A DNA stretch of 60,175 bases from CAZWAP01 sp964632005 (GTDB lineage Bacteria > Planctomycetota > Phycisphaerae > Sedimentisphaerales > Anaerobacaceae): NCBI GenBank assembly GCA_964632005.1, contig CAZWAP010000012.1:1-60175 (forward strand), read 5' to 3'. Both the position numbers and the translations under genes were made by a program. Within the stretch, counting starts at the first letter, position 1. Every line of letters starts with the position of its first letter. Positions 8,701-16,521 of this stretch are shown piece by piece. The notes beneath the pieces are model-generated. The model did no database searches and was not told where the DNA came from. It saw only the letters and a list, made by a program, of their open reading frames with translations.

Positions 8701-9117
8701 ATGAACTTGCAGGGACTGGTTAGGGATAACATCAGCGAGCTTCTGGTGAGGATAATCGAGTTCACGGAGAACAGACAAAAGGTTCTGGTCCGCAATATCA
8801 ACCGGATGAACCAGCCTGATTTTGTGCCGCTTGATCTTGCGGTTGATGAGTTTTCGGACTCGCTGAACGTGGCTATCGGGGAGTATCTGCGCCACAACCG
8901 GCTTGTGCTCTGCGATACGGAAAACGTGAAATTCCAGATAGATGCGGGCATAGAAGCCCAGCCGATCGTCGATACCGAGGCGCTGGAGCTACTTGAGGAA
9001 TCGCGGAATGAGTACGTCGAGATGCAGATAAGCAAGCTGCTGGAGAACGCTTTGAACCAGCGTGTGGCGGCGGAGCTGCTGAAAGAAAGACAGGCTGTGG
9101 CTTGCTCTGTTCGGTAG
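8701..9117 (+). CDS. FlgB-like small protein (flagellar rod-protein relative)
   Basis: This 138-residue protein has the layout of FlgB. An N-terminal helix ends ENRQKVLVRNINRMNQPDF, comparable with the rod-protein consensus in which NIANxxTPGY follows the first helix. A short middle follows, and then a C-terminal helix starting VDTEALELLEESRNEY, comparable with FlgB VDMDRE. No secretion signal is seen. The classical NIAN motif is altered (NINRMNQPDF). The assignment is by eye and uncertain; it might be a cytoplasmic descendant with a new role. AAAGGAAA precedes the ATG. It lies 27 bases before the flhG-like gene, probably in one operon. Confidence 0.6.
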   Translation: MNLQGLVRDNISELLVRIIEFTENRQKVLVRNINRMNQPDFVPLDLAVDEFSDSLNVAIGEYLRHNRLVLCDTENVKFQIDAGIEAQPIVDTEALELLEESRNEYVEMQISKLLENALNQRVAAELLKERQAVACSVR

Positions 9118-9144
9118 GGGGTATGGGGGGCGAGTAAGGATACG

Positions 9145-9990
9145 ATGAGAAGCGAATCGTTTCAGTTGCAGCAAATGATGAACTCCTATCGCAACAAAGC
9201 TGCTGTTGTAGCGATAGCGAGCGGCAAGGGTGGGGTGGGCAAGACGAATATCGCAGCGAACCTTGGGGTGTGCCTTGCGGCATCTGGTCGGAAGGTGGTG
9301 TTGTTCGACGCCGATATGTCGCTTGCGAACCTGGATTTGATAATGCACATCAACAGCAGATACAACATTTCGCATCTGCTGGAAGGGCGCAAGACGATGG
9401 AGGAGATCATCGAGGTTGGTCCGGCAGGGGTGGAGGTGGTCTGTGGGGCATCGGGTCTTGAGAAGCTGGCGGATATCAGTGAATTCCAGCGGAGGCGTCT
9501 GATAGGGGAACTTTCGAAGCTCCAGAGTCAAAACGACGCGGTGATAGTGGACACAGCGGCAGGGATTTCCAGGTCGAACGTGGCGTTTTGCCTGGCTGCT
9601 GACCACGTGTTGGTGGTAACGACGCCGGAGGCGACGGCGATCACGGACGCGTATGCAATGATCAAGGTTCTGGCGGGGAATCTGTACGGGGGGCGAATAA
9701 GCCTGGTGGTGAACATGGCCGAGACGGCGCTCAGCGGGCGGCAGATTTACCAGCAGATCGCGCAGGTTGCCCGCCGATTTCTCGATACGCACGTTGATTA
9801 TGCCGGTGTTCTGCCGTGGGATGAGCGGCTGCGCCGAGCGGTTCGGATGCGAAAGCCGGTGGTTCTGGCTTATCCTCGCTCGAAGGTGACGGCGTCGATC
9901 GTGGCGCTTGCGACGAAGTTAAGCAAGGGTTTGGCCGTAAGGCCCGATAACCGGAGCTTTTTCAAGAAGGTTGCTCACTGGTTTTTCTAA
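9145..9990 (+). CDS. flhG: FlhG/YlxH-like MinD-family ATPase
   Basis: The 281-residue protein is a deviant-Walker P-loop ATPase of the MinD/ParA family. ASGKGGVGKTNIAANLG (about residues 28-44) is the P-loop with signature Lys, DADMSLANLDL is switch I, and VDTAAGIS is the Walker B region. A short N-terminal extension with paired Gln (FQLQQMM) resembles the FlhF-activating segment of FlhG. FlhG controls flagellar number and placement in flagellate bacteria. Its place just before a FliA-type sigma factor supports FlhG rather than cell-division MinD. A basic, aromatic C-terminus (KKVAHWFF) could be a membrane-targeting helix. No FlhF is encoded in the window. Confidence 0.85.
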   Translation: MRSESFQLQQMMNSYRNKAAVVAIASGKGGVGKTNIAANLGVCLAASGRKVVLFDADMSLANLDLIMHINSRYNISHLLEGRKTMEEIIEVGPAGVEVVCGASGLEKLADISEFQRRRLIGELSKLQSQNDAVIVDTAAGISRSNVAFCLAADHVLVVTTPEATAITDAYAMIKVLAGNLYGGRISLVVNMAETALSGRQIYQQIAQVARRFLDTHVDYAGVLPWDERLRRAVRMRKPVVLAYPRSKVTASIVALATKLSKGLAVRPDNRSFFKKVAHWFF

Positions 9991-10014
9991 AGTTATCGGC
10001 CGGAGCGCCGATAA
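9988..10014 (+). promoter_or_regulatory. sigma-28 (FliA) consensus promoter, overlapping an inverted repeat
   Basis: TAAAGTTA, an 11-base spacer and GCCGATAA match the E. coli sigma-28 consensus (TAAAGTTT-N11-GCCGATAA) at 15 of 16 positions. It begins at the flhG stop codon and lies about 147 bases before the fliA start. The same bases contain TTATCGGC and GCCGATAA, a perfect 8-base inverted repeat with a six-base loop, but without a T-run. It could therefore act instead as a hairpin after flhG. Confidence 0.6.
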
Positions 10015-10160
10015 AGATTGCTGGGCAGCAGGTGTATCTTCGCACCATAGGGCGCCATCGAATGGGGTATTTATGGAGAGATGTTGCAGTCTTTGTCTTT
10101 CCAGCTCGTTCGGGAGTCGGTCAAAGCTGCCAGTAGGGCTACTTGTCAGGGAGGCATACC

Positions 10161-10943
10161 GTGAAGACACGTCAAGAAGAACTGACGGTCGATCAGATCT
10201 GGGAGCGATTTCACGAGACCAGGGATGATCACTATCGGAACCTTTTGATGGAGTATTACGGCGATATTGTTCGTTACACGGCGGGACGTGTTCACGCGAA
10301 ACTGCCGGGCAAGGTCGAGTTGGATGATTTGATCAGCGCCGGTAACTTCGGGCTGATGGACGCGATAGAGGCTTTTGATCCGGCTCGGGGCGTGAAATTC
10401 GAGACGTATTGCTCGGCGCGGATCAAGGGTGCTATTCTGGATGAGCTTCGGAGCATGGACTGGGTTCCGCGGTTGGTGCGTGCCCGTGCGGGTCGGCTCT
10501 CAAGGGCGGCACACACCCTGGAGACGCACTTGGGTCGCAAGCCCACTGAGGAAGAGATCGCCAGGGAGCTCGGGCTGGATATGGAAGAGTTCAGCAGACT
10601 GCAGAGGGACGCGAATGCCGCCAGCCAGGTCTCGCTCAACACGAACTACAGCGACAGTGAGGGGGACAAGGAGATACGTGAAGTCGACATTATCAGGGAC
10701 GAAAGGAGCGAGAATCCGGTGATTGAGGCGCAGAAACGGGACCTCAAGAGCCTTCTGACAAAGGGTCTGACGCGTGCCGAGCGTCTGATCATCGTGCTTT
10801 ACTACTACGAAGAGATGACGATGAAGGAGATCGGGGCGACTCTGGATTTGTCAGAGTCGCGGGTTTCCCAGATGCACTCTTCTATCATAGACCGGCTGAA
10901 GGCCCAGTTGCACACGCGGAAGAAAGAATTCGGGATCGGGTGA
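10161..10943 (+). CDS. fliA: FliA-type RNA polymerase sigma factor (sigma-28)
   Basis: The 260-residue product has the sigma-70 regions 2, 3 and 4 but lacks region 1. Region 2 is GRVHAKLPGKVELDDLISAG then GLMDAIEAFDP and FETYCSARIKGAILDELR, with SMDWVPRLVR typical of FliA. Region 3 includes LGRKPTEEEIARELGL. Region 4 has RLIIVLYYYEEMTMKEIG and LSESRVSQMHSS. The GTG at 10161 is chosen because AGGGAGG lies six bases in front; a TTG at 10143 is in frame but has no such site. FliA normally drives late flagellar and chemotaxis genes. A sigma-28-like promoter upstream suggests autoregulation. No FlgM is seen nearby. Confidence 0.93.
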   Translation: MKTRQEELTVDQIWERFHETRDDHYRNLLMEYYGDIVRYTAGRVHAKLPGKVELDDLISAGNFGLMDAIEAFDPARGVKFETYCSARIKGAILDELRSMDWVPRLVRARAGRLSRAAHTLETHLGRKPTEEEIARELGLDMEEFSRLQRDANAASQVSLNTNYSDSEGDKEIREVDIIRDERSENPVIEAQKRDLKSLLTKGLTRAERLIIVLYYYEEMTMKEIGATLDLSESRVSQMHSSIIDRLKAQLHTRKKEFGIG

Positions 10944-11136
10944 GGTCGATGTAGAGGCGGCGGTCAGAGAGGGAGAGCAGCGGTAATTCGACCCTGTTTA
11001 TGGGGGGCGAGCGCACCGTTGGGCGGAGTCAAGGATACCTATCCTGCAGCAAGCCTTAGGCGCGAGGGGGCGATTCGGCGCGGTCGTTTTTTTGTCCTGG
11101 GGGCGGTTGTGCGCGGCACAGGCGGCAGAAAGGGTG

Positions 11137-11164
11137 TTGATTTGTCGTCGGGGAGAGATATAGT
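11137..11164 (+). promoter_or_regulatory. putative promoter of dapF
   Basis: TTGATT (11137-11142) and TATAGT (11159-11164) are spaced 16 bases apart. The dapF ATG is 27 bases after the -10 box. Confidence 0.5.
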
Positions 11165-11191
11165 GGTCTTCGCCGACGAAGGAGGCACAGA

Positions 11192-12082
11192 ATGCGATTT
11201 ACCAAGATGCACGGGCTGGGCAACGACTATGTTTACGTCAACTGCTTTGAAGAGCGGGTTGAGAATCCGCGGGAGGTTGCTCGGATCGTGAGCGATCGTC
11301 ATACCGGCATCGGTGCAGATGGGCTGATTTTGATGGAGCCGTCCGAAGTCGCGGACGTGCGGATGCGGATGTACAATGCAGACGGCTCGGAGGCGGAGAT
11401 GTGCGGCAACGGGATTCGCTGCGTGGCCAAGTACGTCTATGAGCACAGGCTGGCCGAGCCGGGCGAAGGGTTGTCGGTGCCGGGGCAGCGGTCTTTTCCG
11501 GCGTCGCTTAGGGTAGAGACGGGCAGGGGTGTTGTAAGGGTAGGGCTGGCATTGGACAGGGATGATAAGGTTGATAAGGTTTGCGTTAACATGGGCCGGC
11601 CGATCCTCTCGCCGTCGGATATACCGGTGAATCTGGCGGTCAAGGAGGTGATCGAGCATCCGATAGATGTGCTCGGGGAGACTCTGGAGATGACGTGCGT
11701 TTCAATGGGTAACCCCCACGCGGTGTTTTTCTGTGATGATCCGGATGCGATAGACCTGTCGCGGGTTGGTCCTGCGGTGGAGAACTATCCGCTTTTTCCG
11801 AATCGGATAAACGTTCACTTCGTGGCGGTCGAGGGCCCCGCGGAGTTCAGGATGCGGACGTGGGAACGAGGAAGCGGGATTACGATGGCCTGCGGGACGG
11901 GGGCCTGCGCGTGCTGCGTTGCGGCGGTGCTGACGGGGCGACAGGAGCGGGTTTGCACCGGCCATTTGCCGGGTGGGGACCTGGAGTTGAACTGGTGCCA
12001 GGAGGATGGGTGCGTGTACCTAACAGGCCCGGCAGCGGAGGTATTCGAGGGGGTCTGGCGGGGTGGTCGAGATCAGGGGTAG
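11192..12082 (+). CDS. dapF: diaminopimelate epimerase
   Basis: This 296-residue enzyme converts LL- to meso-diaminopimelate for lysine and peptidoglycan synthesis, in the cytoplasm. Both catalytic cysteines are visible, the first in NADGSEAEMCGNGIRC (about residue 71-79) and the second in ITMACGTGACA (about residue 234). The N-terminal FTKMHGLGNDYVYV is typical. Length is near the family norm with a modest insertion after the first Cys domain. GGAGG lies eight bases before the ATG. It has its own probable promoter. Its last 10 bases overlap the end of the convergent PilZ gene. Presence of meso-diaminopimelate synthesis is consistent with a peptidoglycan-bearing planctomycete. Confidence 0.96.
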   Translation: MRFTKMHGLGNDYVYVNCFEERVENPREVARIVSDRHTGIGADGLILMEPSEVADVRMRMYNADGSEAEMCGNGIRCVAKYVYEHRLAEPGEGLSVPGQRSFPASLRVETGRGVVRVGLALDRDDKVDKVCVNMGRPILSPSDIPVNLAVKEVIEHPIDVLGETLEMTCVSMGNPHAVFFCDDPDAIDLSRVGPAVENYPLFPNRINVHFVAVEGPAEFRMRTWERGSGITMACGTGACACCVAAVLTGRQERVCTGHLPGGDLELNWCQEDGCVYLTGPAAEVFEGVWRGGRDQG

Positions 12083-12402
12083 AGTCTGGGGCGGTCGGTG
12101 AATTGGAGGGCTATCCTGTGGGCAGGGGGGTGGCGGCCGGTCTCGATCCTCAGGATTTTGCCGACAGCGCGGATAGTGCCGCCGAATTTGAGCTGGCCGG
12201 CTGCAGGAGGCACCGAAAGGAGGACTTCTGCGAGGTTTCCGGGGTGGAAATGTGTCTCGGCGGCCTCAAAACAAAGCCCACCGACGGAAGCGTTGAGCGT
12301 AAAACCGGTGTGTATTGGCCCCGCAGAGGTCCCGAGCTTCCGGCAGAGCAAATCGAGCTTTATCGGCAACCTTCCGTGTCTGCGTCTCTCGAATCCGTTC
12401 AC
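12073..12402 (-). CDS. PilZ domain protein (c-di-GMP receptor candidate)
   Basis: The 109-residue protein is a single PilZ domain. The c-di-GMP-binding ERRRHGRLPI (RxxxR) motif is at residues 5-14 and the second half, NASVGGLCF (N/DxSxxG), is at about 43-51. Both key elements are intact, so ligand binding is expected from family knowledge. The start is a GTG preceded by AAGGAGT with six-base spacing. It is convergent with dapF. A GGDEF cyclase in the window could supply the ligand. The downstream target is unknown; flagellar or polysaccharide control is common for stand-alone PilZ proteins. Confidence 0.85.
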   Translation of the reverse strand: MNGFERRRHGRLPIKLDLLCRKLGTSAGPIHTGFTLNASVGGLCFEAAETHFHPGNLAEVLLSVPPAAGQLKFGGTIRAVGKILRIETGRHPPAHRIALQFTDRPRLYP

Positions 12403-12908
12403 AATGGCACTCCTTGCGAGGCCGGCAGCACGACTAAATCCGGGTCGCGTTTCTGCTGGGTGAAGACGAGGTGCAAAAGTCGTTCCATATCGGCGTAGAA
12501 AAAATACCCCATTTTCACTTGACGCAACTGGTTGCGGCCGATACGGTTATAGGCCAGTGATTGGCGGTTTGCGGGCGGCGGTGCTCGAGGAGGCAGGGAA
12601 GATGTTGCGACTGGACAACACCAGTGGGGCTACCTGAGCACACCGGGGGACCTTGGCCGACAGAGGAGGCACGCTTTATGGTTTGGAGGTTGGAATTTTG
12701 ATTTTCAGCTAAAGGTAGAGGATTGGATGTTCGAAAAGGGCAACACGGACGTTGATATTCTTCAACAGTGTGCAGCAAGGAACGGCCGAGTCGGGAGAGA
12801 ATCGGGTGAGTTATGGGTAAGCTATCTGGACGCCGTCGGCAGGAGCCCGGGAGCAATAGGAGGAATCGTGACGCGAGCGGGCGGGTCGGGTCGCGCAGGG
12901 GCAGGACT
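12403..12908. other. intergenic region between the PilZ and histidine-kinase genes
   Basis: The region is divergent between PilZ and the sensor kinase. A TTGACG occurs at about 12519, without a good -10 box at 17 bases. Two GGAGG-type sites (near 12590 and 12664) precede only very short frames. The kinase frame is open from 12813 with an ATG there, encoding a basic, low-complexity stretch. I regard that part as probably untranslated. No gene is claimed. Confidence 0.4.
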
Positions 12909-13979
12909 ATGCCGGCAGCGGAAGCTATCATCGAGTCGTTGCCCGTGGCGGTGGTGGCATTCGACGAGGACTTGAGGGTGGTGGCGGCGAACGCGGCGGC
13001 GCGGGACATGATCTATTTGGTCGAGCATATCGACGAGTCACTGGCCAAGGGGACAGACGAGTCCGTGCGGGCCAGCTGGACTGAGGAGCTCAGGTCGGTT
13101 TTGGGGGGAGGGGGGAGCCGTACTTTCGGGGAGGTCCGCTATACGAAGGAGGAGGCAGCGAGGCTGTTGCGGCTTACCTGCACGGCTGTCAAGGGCAAGG
13201 GGAGAGGCCGGATATGCGCGGGGATGATTGTTATCGAGGATGTGACCGAGCGGGTGGAGGAGCAAAGACACCTGGCCGAGGCGGAGCGTCTGGCGGCCGT
13301 GGGTAGGCTGGCTTCGAAGGTTGCCCATGAACTTAACAATCCGATGGACGGGATACTGCGGTACCTGAGCCTGGCGGCAAGGATGGTTGAGCGTGAGGGG
13401 CTGGAAAAGCCGAAAGAGTACCTCTCTCAATGCCGTGAAGGGCTAATGCGGATGGTACAAATCACCAGTGAGCTGCTTGAATTTTCGCGGGGTATGAGGG
13501 CGCCGTTGGAGCGGGTGCGGATCGAACAGCTCGTCGAGGAGGCACTACGTACGCTGGAATCGACGATAGATCGGCAGGGTGTCCGGATAGTGCGGCAGTA
13601 CGATCGGGATATTCCGCAGATGGTTGCAGGCAATTTGTTTCAGGTGTTCTGCAACCTTACCAAGAATGCTCTGGAGGCGATGCCGCAGGGCGGGGAGCTT
13701 CGGATATCCACCCGGCTTGAGGGGGCGGATACGGCTGTTGTGGAGTTTCGCGATACGGGGGGCGGTTTTTCGCCGGAGGAGGCGGAGTTGCTGTTTGAGC
13801 CATTTTTCACGACTAAAGGTCCTGGTCGGGGTACGGGGCTGGGGCTGGCGATATGCCGGGACATTGTTGAGCGATTCGAGGGGCGAATCACGGCGGAGAA
13901 TGCCCCGGGTGGTGGGAGCATTTTCACGGTGTTTTTGCCGGTTCGTGGTGGGTCCGCGGGGGGGCCTGATAAGAGCTGA
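12909..13979 (+). CDS. PAS-type sensor histidine kinase (NtrB-like)
   Basis: The 356-residue protein starts with a PAS domain (about 1-125, SLPVAVVAFDEDLRVVAAN), then a HisKA domain with the phospho-acceptor His in VAHELNNPMDGIL, and a HATPase domain. The N box is NLTKNALEAMP, and the nucleotide loops are FRDTGGGF and GRGTGLGLAI. No membrane segment is present, so it senses a cytoplasmic signal. The ATG at 12909 puts the PAS fold at the start; an in-frame ATG at 12813 would add 32 mostly basic residues. The partner NtrC-like regulator begins 11 bases after the stop. NtrB/FleS-type pairs often control sigma-54 flagellar genes; here this is an inference from position. Confidence 0.92.
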   Translation: MPAAEAIIESLPVAVVAFDEDLRVVAANAAARDMIYLVEHIDESLAKGTDESVRASWTEELRSVLGGGGSRTFGEVRYTKEEAARLLRLTCTAVKGKGRGRICAGMIVIEDVTERVEEQRHLAEAERLAAVGRLASKVAHELNNPMDGILRYLSLAARMVEREGLEKPKEYLSQCREGLMRMVQITSELLEFSRGMRAPLERVRIEQLVEEALRTLESTIDRQGVRIVRQYDRDIPQMVAGNLFQVFCNLTKNALEAMPQGGELRISTRLEGADTAVVEFRDTGGGFSPEEAELLFEPFFTTKGPGRGTGLGLAICRDIVERFEGRITAENAPGGGSIFTVFLPVRGGSAGGPDKS

Positions 13980-13990
13980 TTGGAGAAGCG

Positions 13991-15379
13991 ATGGGATCGA
14001 AGAAGAAGATACTGGTGGTAGAAGACGACCGAATTATACTGGATTCGCTGTGCGAATTTCTTTCGCTGGAGGGGTACGCAGCGTCGGGGGTGGAGACATT
14101 TAAGGCTGCACTGGAGAAACTGGGCGAGCAGAGCTTTTCACTTATGATAACGGATGTTCACCTGCCGGACGGCGACGGGCTGGAGCTGCTTCATGCTGTT
14201 CGGCGGGATTACCCGGGGACGGTGGTGATCGTTATAACCGGTTACGGGACGATTGAGAGCGCGGTGCAGGCGATAAAGTTAGGGGCACATGATTACCTGA
14301 CCAAACCGATCGTTGACGACGAACTTCGGCTCGCGGTTGAACGGGCGATCAAGCAGCAGGCAATAGTGAGCGAAAACGAGAAGTTGCGTGGTGAGCTTGA
14401 GCGGAAATACAGCCTGGAGAACATAATCAGCCATCACTACAAGATGGCAAAGATTTTCGATCTGGTCGAGGCGGTGGCCGACAGTAAGACAACGATCCTG
14501 ATGACGGGACCTTCGGGGACGGGCAAGAGTATGCTGGCTCGCGCGATACACCATCGGTCGAGCCGGCGGGATCAGCCGTTCGTGGAGGTCAGCTGCGGGG
14601 CGCTGCCCGAGACGTTGCTTGAGAGCGAGCTGTTCGGGCACGCCAAGGGTGCGTTTACCGGTGCGGTCAACAACAAGGAGGGCAAATTTCTGGCGGCGGA
14701 CGGGGGTACGATTTTTCTGGATGAGATCTCGAATGCGTCGGCGGCGCTGCAGGCCAAGCTGCTGAGGGTACTGGAGGATCGGCAGTTCGAGGCGGTAGGG
14801 AGCAACAAGACGATAACGGTGGACACGCGGATAATACTGGCCTCGAACCGTGACCTGAAAGAGGAGGTGAGGGAGGGTAGATTCCGAGAGGACCTCTACT
14901 ACCGGATAAACGTGGTGCAGATAGAGCTGCCGCCGTTGTGCGAAAGGGTTGGCGACGTGAGGTTGCTGGCGGAGCATTTCCTGAAGATGTATTCGGTTCA
15001 GCACAACAGGGAGAAGCTCGGCTTTACGGAGGAGGCGATGGCGTACCTGGAGCGGTACTCCTGGCCGGGGAATGTGCGTGAATTGGAGAACGTGGTTGAG
15101 CGTGCGGCGTTGTTGAGCAAGGGCAAGTTCATCGGGGCCGAGGATTTGCCTGAGACGGTAAGGCGAGAAGAGAATCGGCACAAGGGCAAGTACAGGCCGA
15201 TGGGTCTGAAGGAGGCTCTGGCCGAGCCTGAGAAGCGGATTATTCGTGAGGCGTTGGAGGCCAACAACTGGAACCGGCAGGAGACGGCGAAGGCGTTGCG
15301 AATAAACCGAACGACCTTGTTTAAGAAGATGAAGCGATACGGGCTTTACGAGGAGGCCGAAAGGCTGGGCCTCAGTTAA
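13991..15379 (+). CDS. NtrC-family sigma-54-dependent response regulator
   Basis: The 462-residue protein has three modules. The receiver domain (1-120) has the acidic pocket EDD, phospho-acceptor Asp in ITDVHLPDGDG and the conserved Lys in YLTKPI. The sigma-54 AAA+ domain (about 140-380) has Walker A GPSGTGKS, the sigma-54-contacting GAFTGA loop intact, and GTIFLDEI as Walker B. The C-terminal Fis-type helix-turn-helix is NWNRQETAKALRINRTTLFK. It should activate sigma-54 promoters once phosphorylated by the kinase next door. Target genes are not identified; I found no convincing sigma-54 promoter in the window. Confidence 0.95.
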   Translation: MGSKKKILVVEDDRIILDSLCEFLSLEGYAASGVETFKAALEKLGEQSFSLMITDVHLPDGDGLELLHAVRRDYPGTVVIVITGYGTIESAVQAIKLGAHDYLTKPIVDDELRLAVERAIKQQAIVSENEKLRGELERKYSLENIISHHYKMAKIFDLVEAVADSKTTILMTGPSGTGKSMLARAIHHRSSRRDQPFVEVSCGALPETLLESELFGHAKGAFTGAVNNKEGKFLAADGGTIFLDEISNASAALQAKLLRVLEDRQFEAVGSNKTITVDTRIILASNRDLKEEVREGRFREDLYYRINVVQIELPPLCERVGDVRLLAEHFLKMYSVQHNREKLGFTEEAMAYLERYSWPGNVRELENVVERAALLSKGKFIGAEDLPETVRREENRHKGKYRPMGLKEALAEPEKRIIREALEANNWNRQETAKALRINRTTLFKKMKRYGLYEEAERLGLS

Positions 15380-15706
15380 GAGCTGAAAGGGCCGGACAGA
15401 GCCGCTGTGACCTGACGCCGTTTTTACCTACCATATCCGATTACGGAGGGTTTGCGGCGTTTGGGGGGCTGATAGGTGGCTTTGCTTTTGGGCATCGGGT
15501 TAGTATCCTTGTGACAACTTTTTGAGTCCTGCCTTGTGTCGTGACAGGTCACCCGAGGATTTCTTAAGGCGGATACTTTCCTTTTGTGGGGCCGATTTGT
15601 GTTTTTATTTAGGCCTGAGCGGTTGAAGAAAGCTCGGGGCTTGCATAGTCCGGGGCGAGCGAGGGGGCGTATCTGTTCGATTCTGGCGGCGATACGATAT
15701 GCGTCT
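15380..15706 (+). other. intergenic stretch between the NtrC-like regulator and the ccm promoter
   Basis: About 330 bases with no convincing gene on either strand. Local T-runs occur near 15420 and 15605 but without clear hairpins. The following promoter makes this the boundary between the regulatory island and the ccm operon. Confidence 0.4.
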
Positions 15707-15735
15707 TTGACCGCGGTGGCGGGTCTGACTATAAT
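15707..15735 (+). promoter_or_regulatory. strong sigma-70-type promoter of the ccm operon
   Basis: TTGACC (15707-15712) and a perfect TATAAT (15730-15735) are separated by 17 bases. The first gene, ccmE, starts 195 bases downstream. The leader has strong stems, such as TCCCGG/CCGGGA enclosing ACC-TTCG-GGT (about 15766-15802) and GCGA..ACCGG/CCGGT..CGC (about 15808-15852). Confidence 0.75.
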
Positions 15736-15930
15736 GGCCAGGTGGGCCTGAGATGGATGTGTTGAAGTTCCCGGCGCACCTTCGGGTCGATGCCCCGGGA
15801 GAAGCGAGGCGAAGACCGGCCGAGCCTGCCGGGGCTGCAGCCCGGTCGCAAGGTAAAAGCGTTTTGTAATTGTTGGGCAGGGGATTTACGCAGGTAACAG
15901 TGCCGCTTGCAGGGAACAAGGGACACGCTT

Positions 15931-16326
15931 ATGAAGAGCAAGACGATACTGAAAACCGTGGTGGGGGTGGTTGTAATCGGTGGTGGCCTGCTGTACTTTA
16001 TGGTCCAAGCTATGCAGTCATCCTGGGCATATTACTACTCGGTTGATGAGTTCGTTGCGAACCGCGCGCTGATAAAGGACCAGCCAGTTCGGATCGCCGG
16101 GCGTGTAAAGGAGGGAAGTGTCCATCGCGATTTGCGGGAGCTGCGGTTAACTTTCACGTTAGCCAGCCCCACGAGCGAGGTTCCCGTACAGTACACCGGG
16201 GCGGTCCCGGACAATTTTGCCGAGGGCAAGGAAGTGGTTGTTGCAGGTCGGTTGAATGCGGCAGAGATCTTCGAGGCCGATACGCTGATGACCAAGTGCG
16301 AATCGAAATATAAGGCGAGAAGGTGA
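15931..16326 (+). CDS. ccmE: CcmE heme chaperone, Cys-type
   Basis: The 131-residue protein has one N-terminal membrane anchor (about 5-27) and a periplasmic OB-fold. CcmE carries heme from CcmC to CcmF during cytochrome c maturation. Typical blocks are IAGRVKEGSV, VQYTGAVPDNFAEGKEVVVAGR and EADTLMTKCESKY. In most bacteria the heme is bound by His in a motif like LAKHDEKY; here that residue is Cys (TKCESKY), as in the CxxxY type known from archaea and some Desulfovibrio. The chain ends only five residues after the Tyr. The start at 15931 follows a purine-rich ribosome site; a TTG at 15907 is less likely. Confidence 0.92.
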   Translation: MKSKTILKTVVGVVVIGGGLLYFMVQAMQSSWAYYYSVDEFVANRALIKDQPVRIAGRVKEGSVHRDLRELRLTFTLASPTSEVPVQYTGAVPDNFAEGKEVVVAGRLNAAEIFEADTLMTKCESKYKARR

Positions 16327-16521
16327 AAATCGAGTAACTCGAACTGACCGGCAGTCAGTTTGACAGTGCAAGAAGGCGAGTTGAAGAGGCAAAGCCGTGG
16401 AGTGCCGAGCCAGGTGGGGGCGGGGTTCTGATGATCGTTTCATTCTTCTAATTGCTTCCAGGATAATGGGTTACGTTATTTTCTTGGGTGGTGGTACCGG
16501 TCGGTTTGAGTTAGGTTAGGT

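Noticed and set aside
12405..12418. Sigma-54 promoter-like TGGCAC followed by TTGC
   Set aside because: Spacing is only three bases between the two elements, where five is required.
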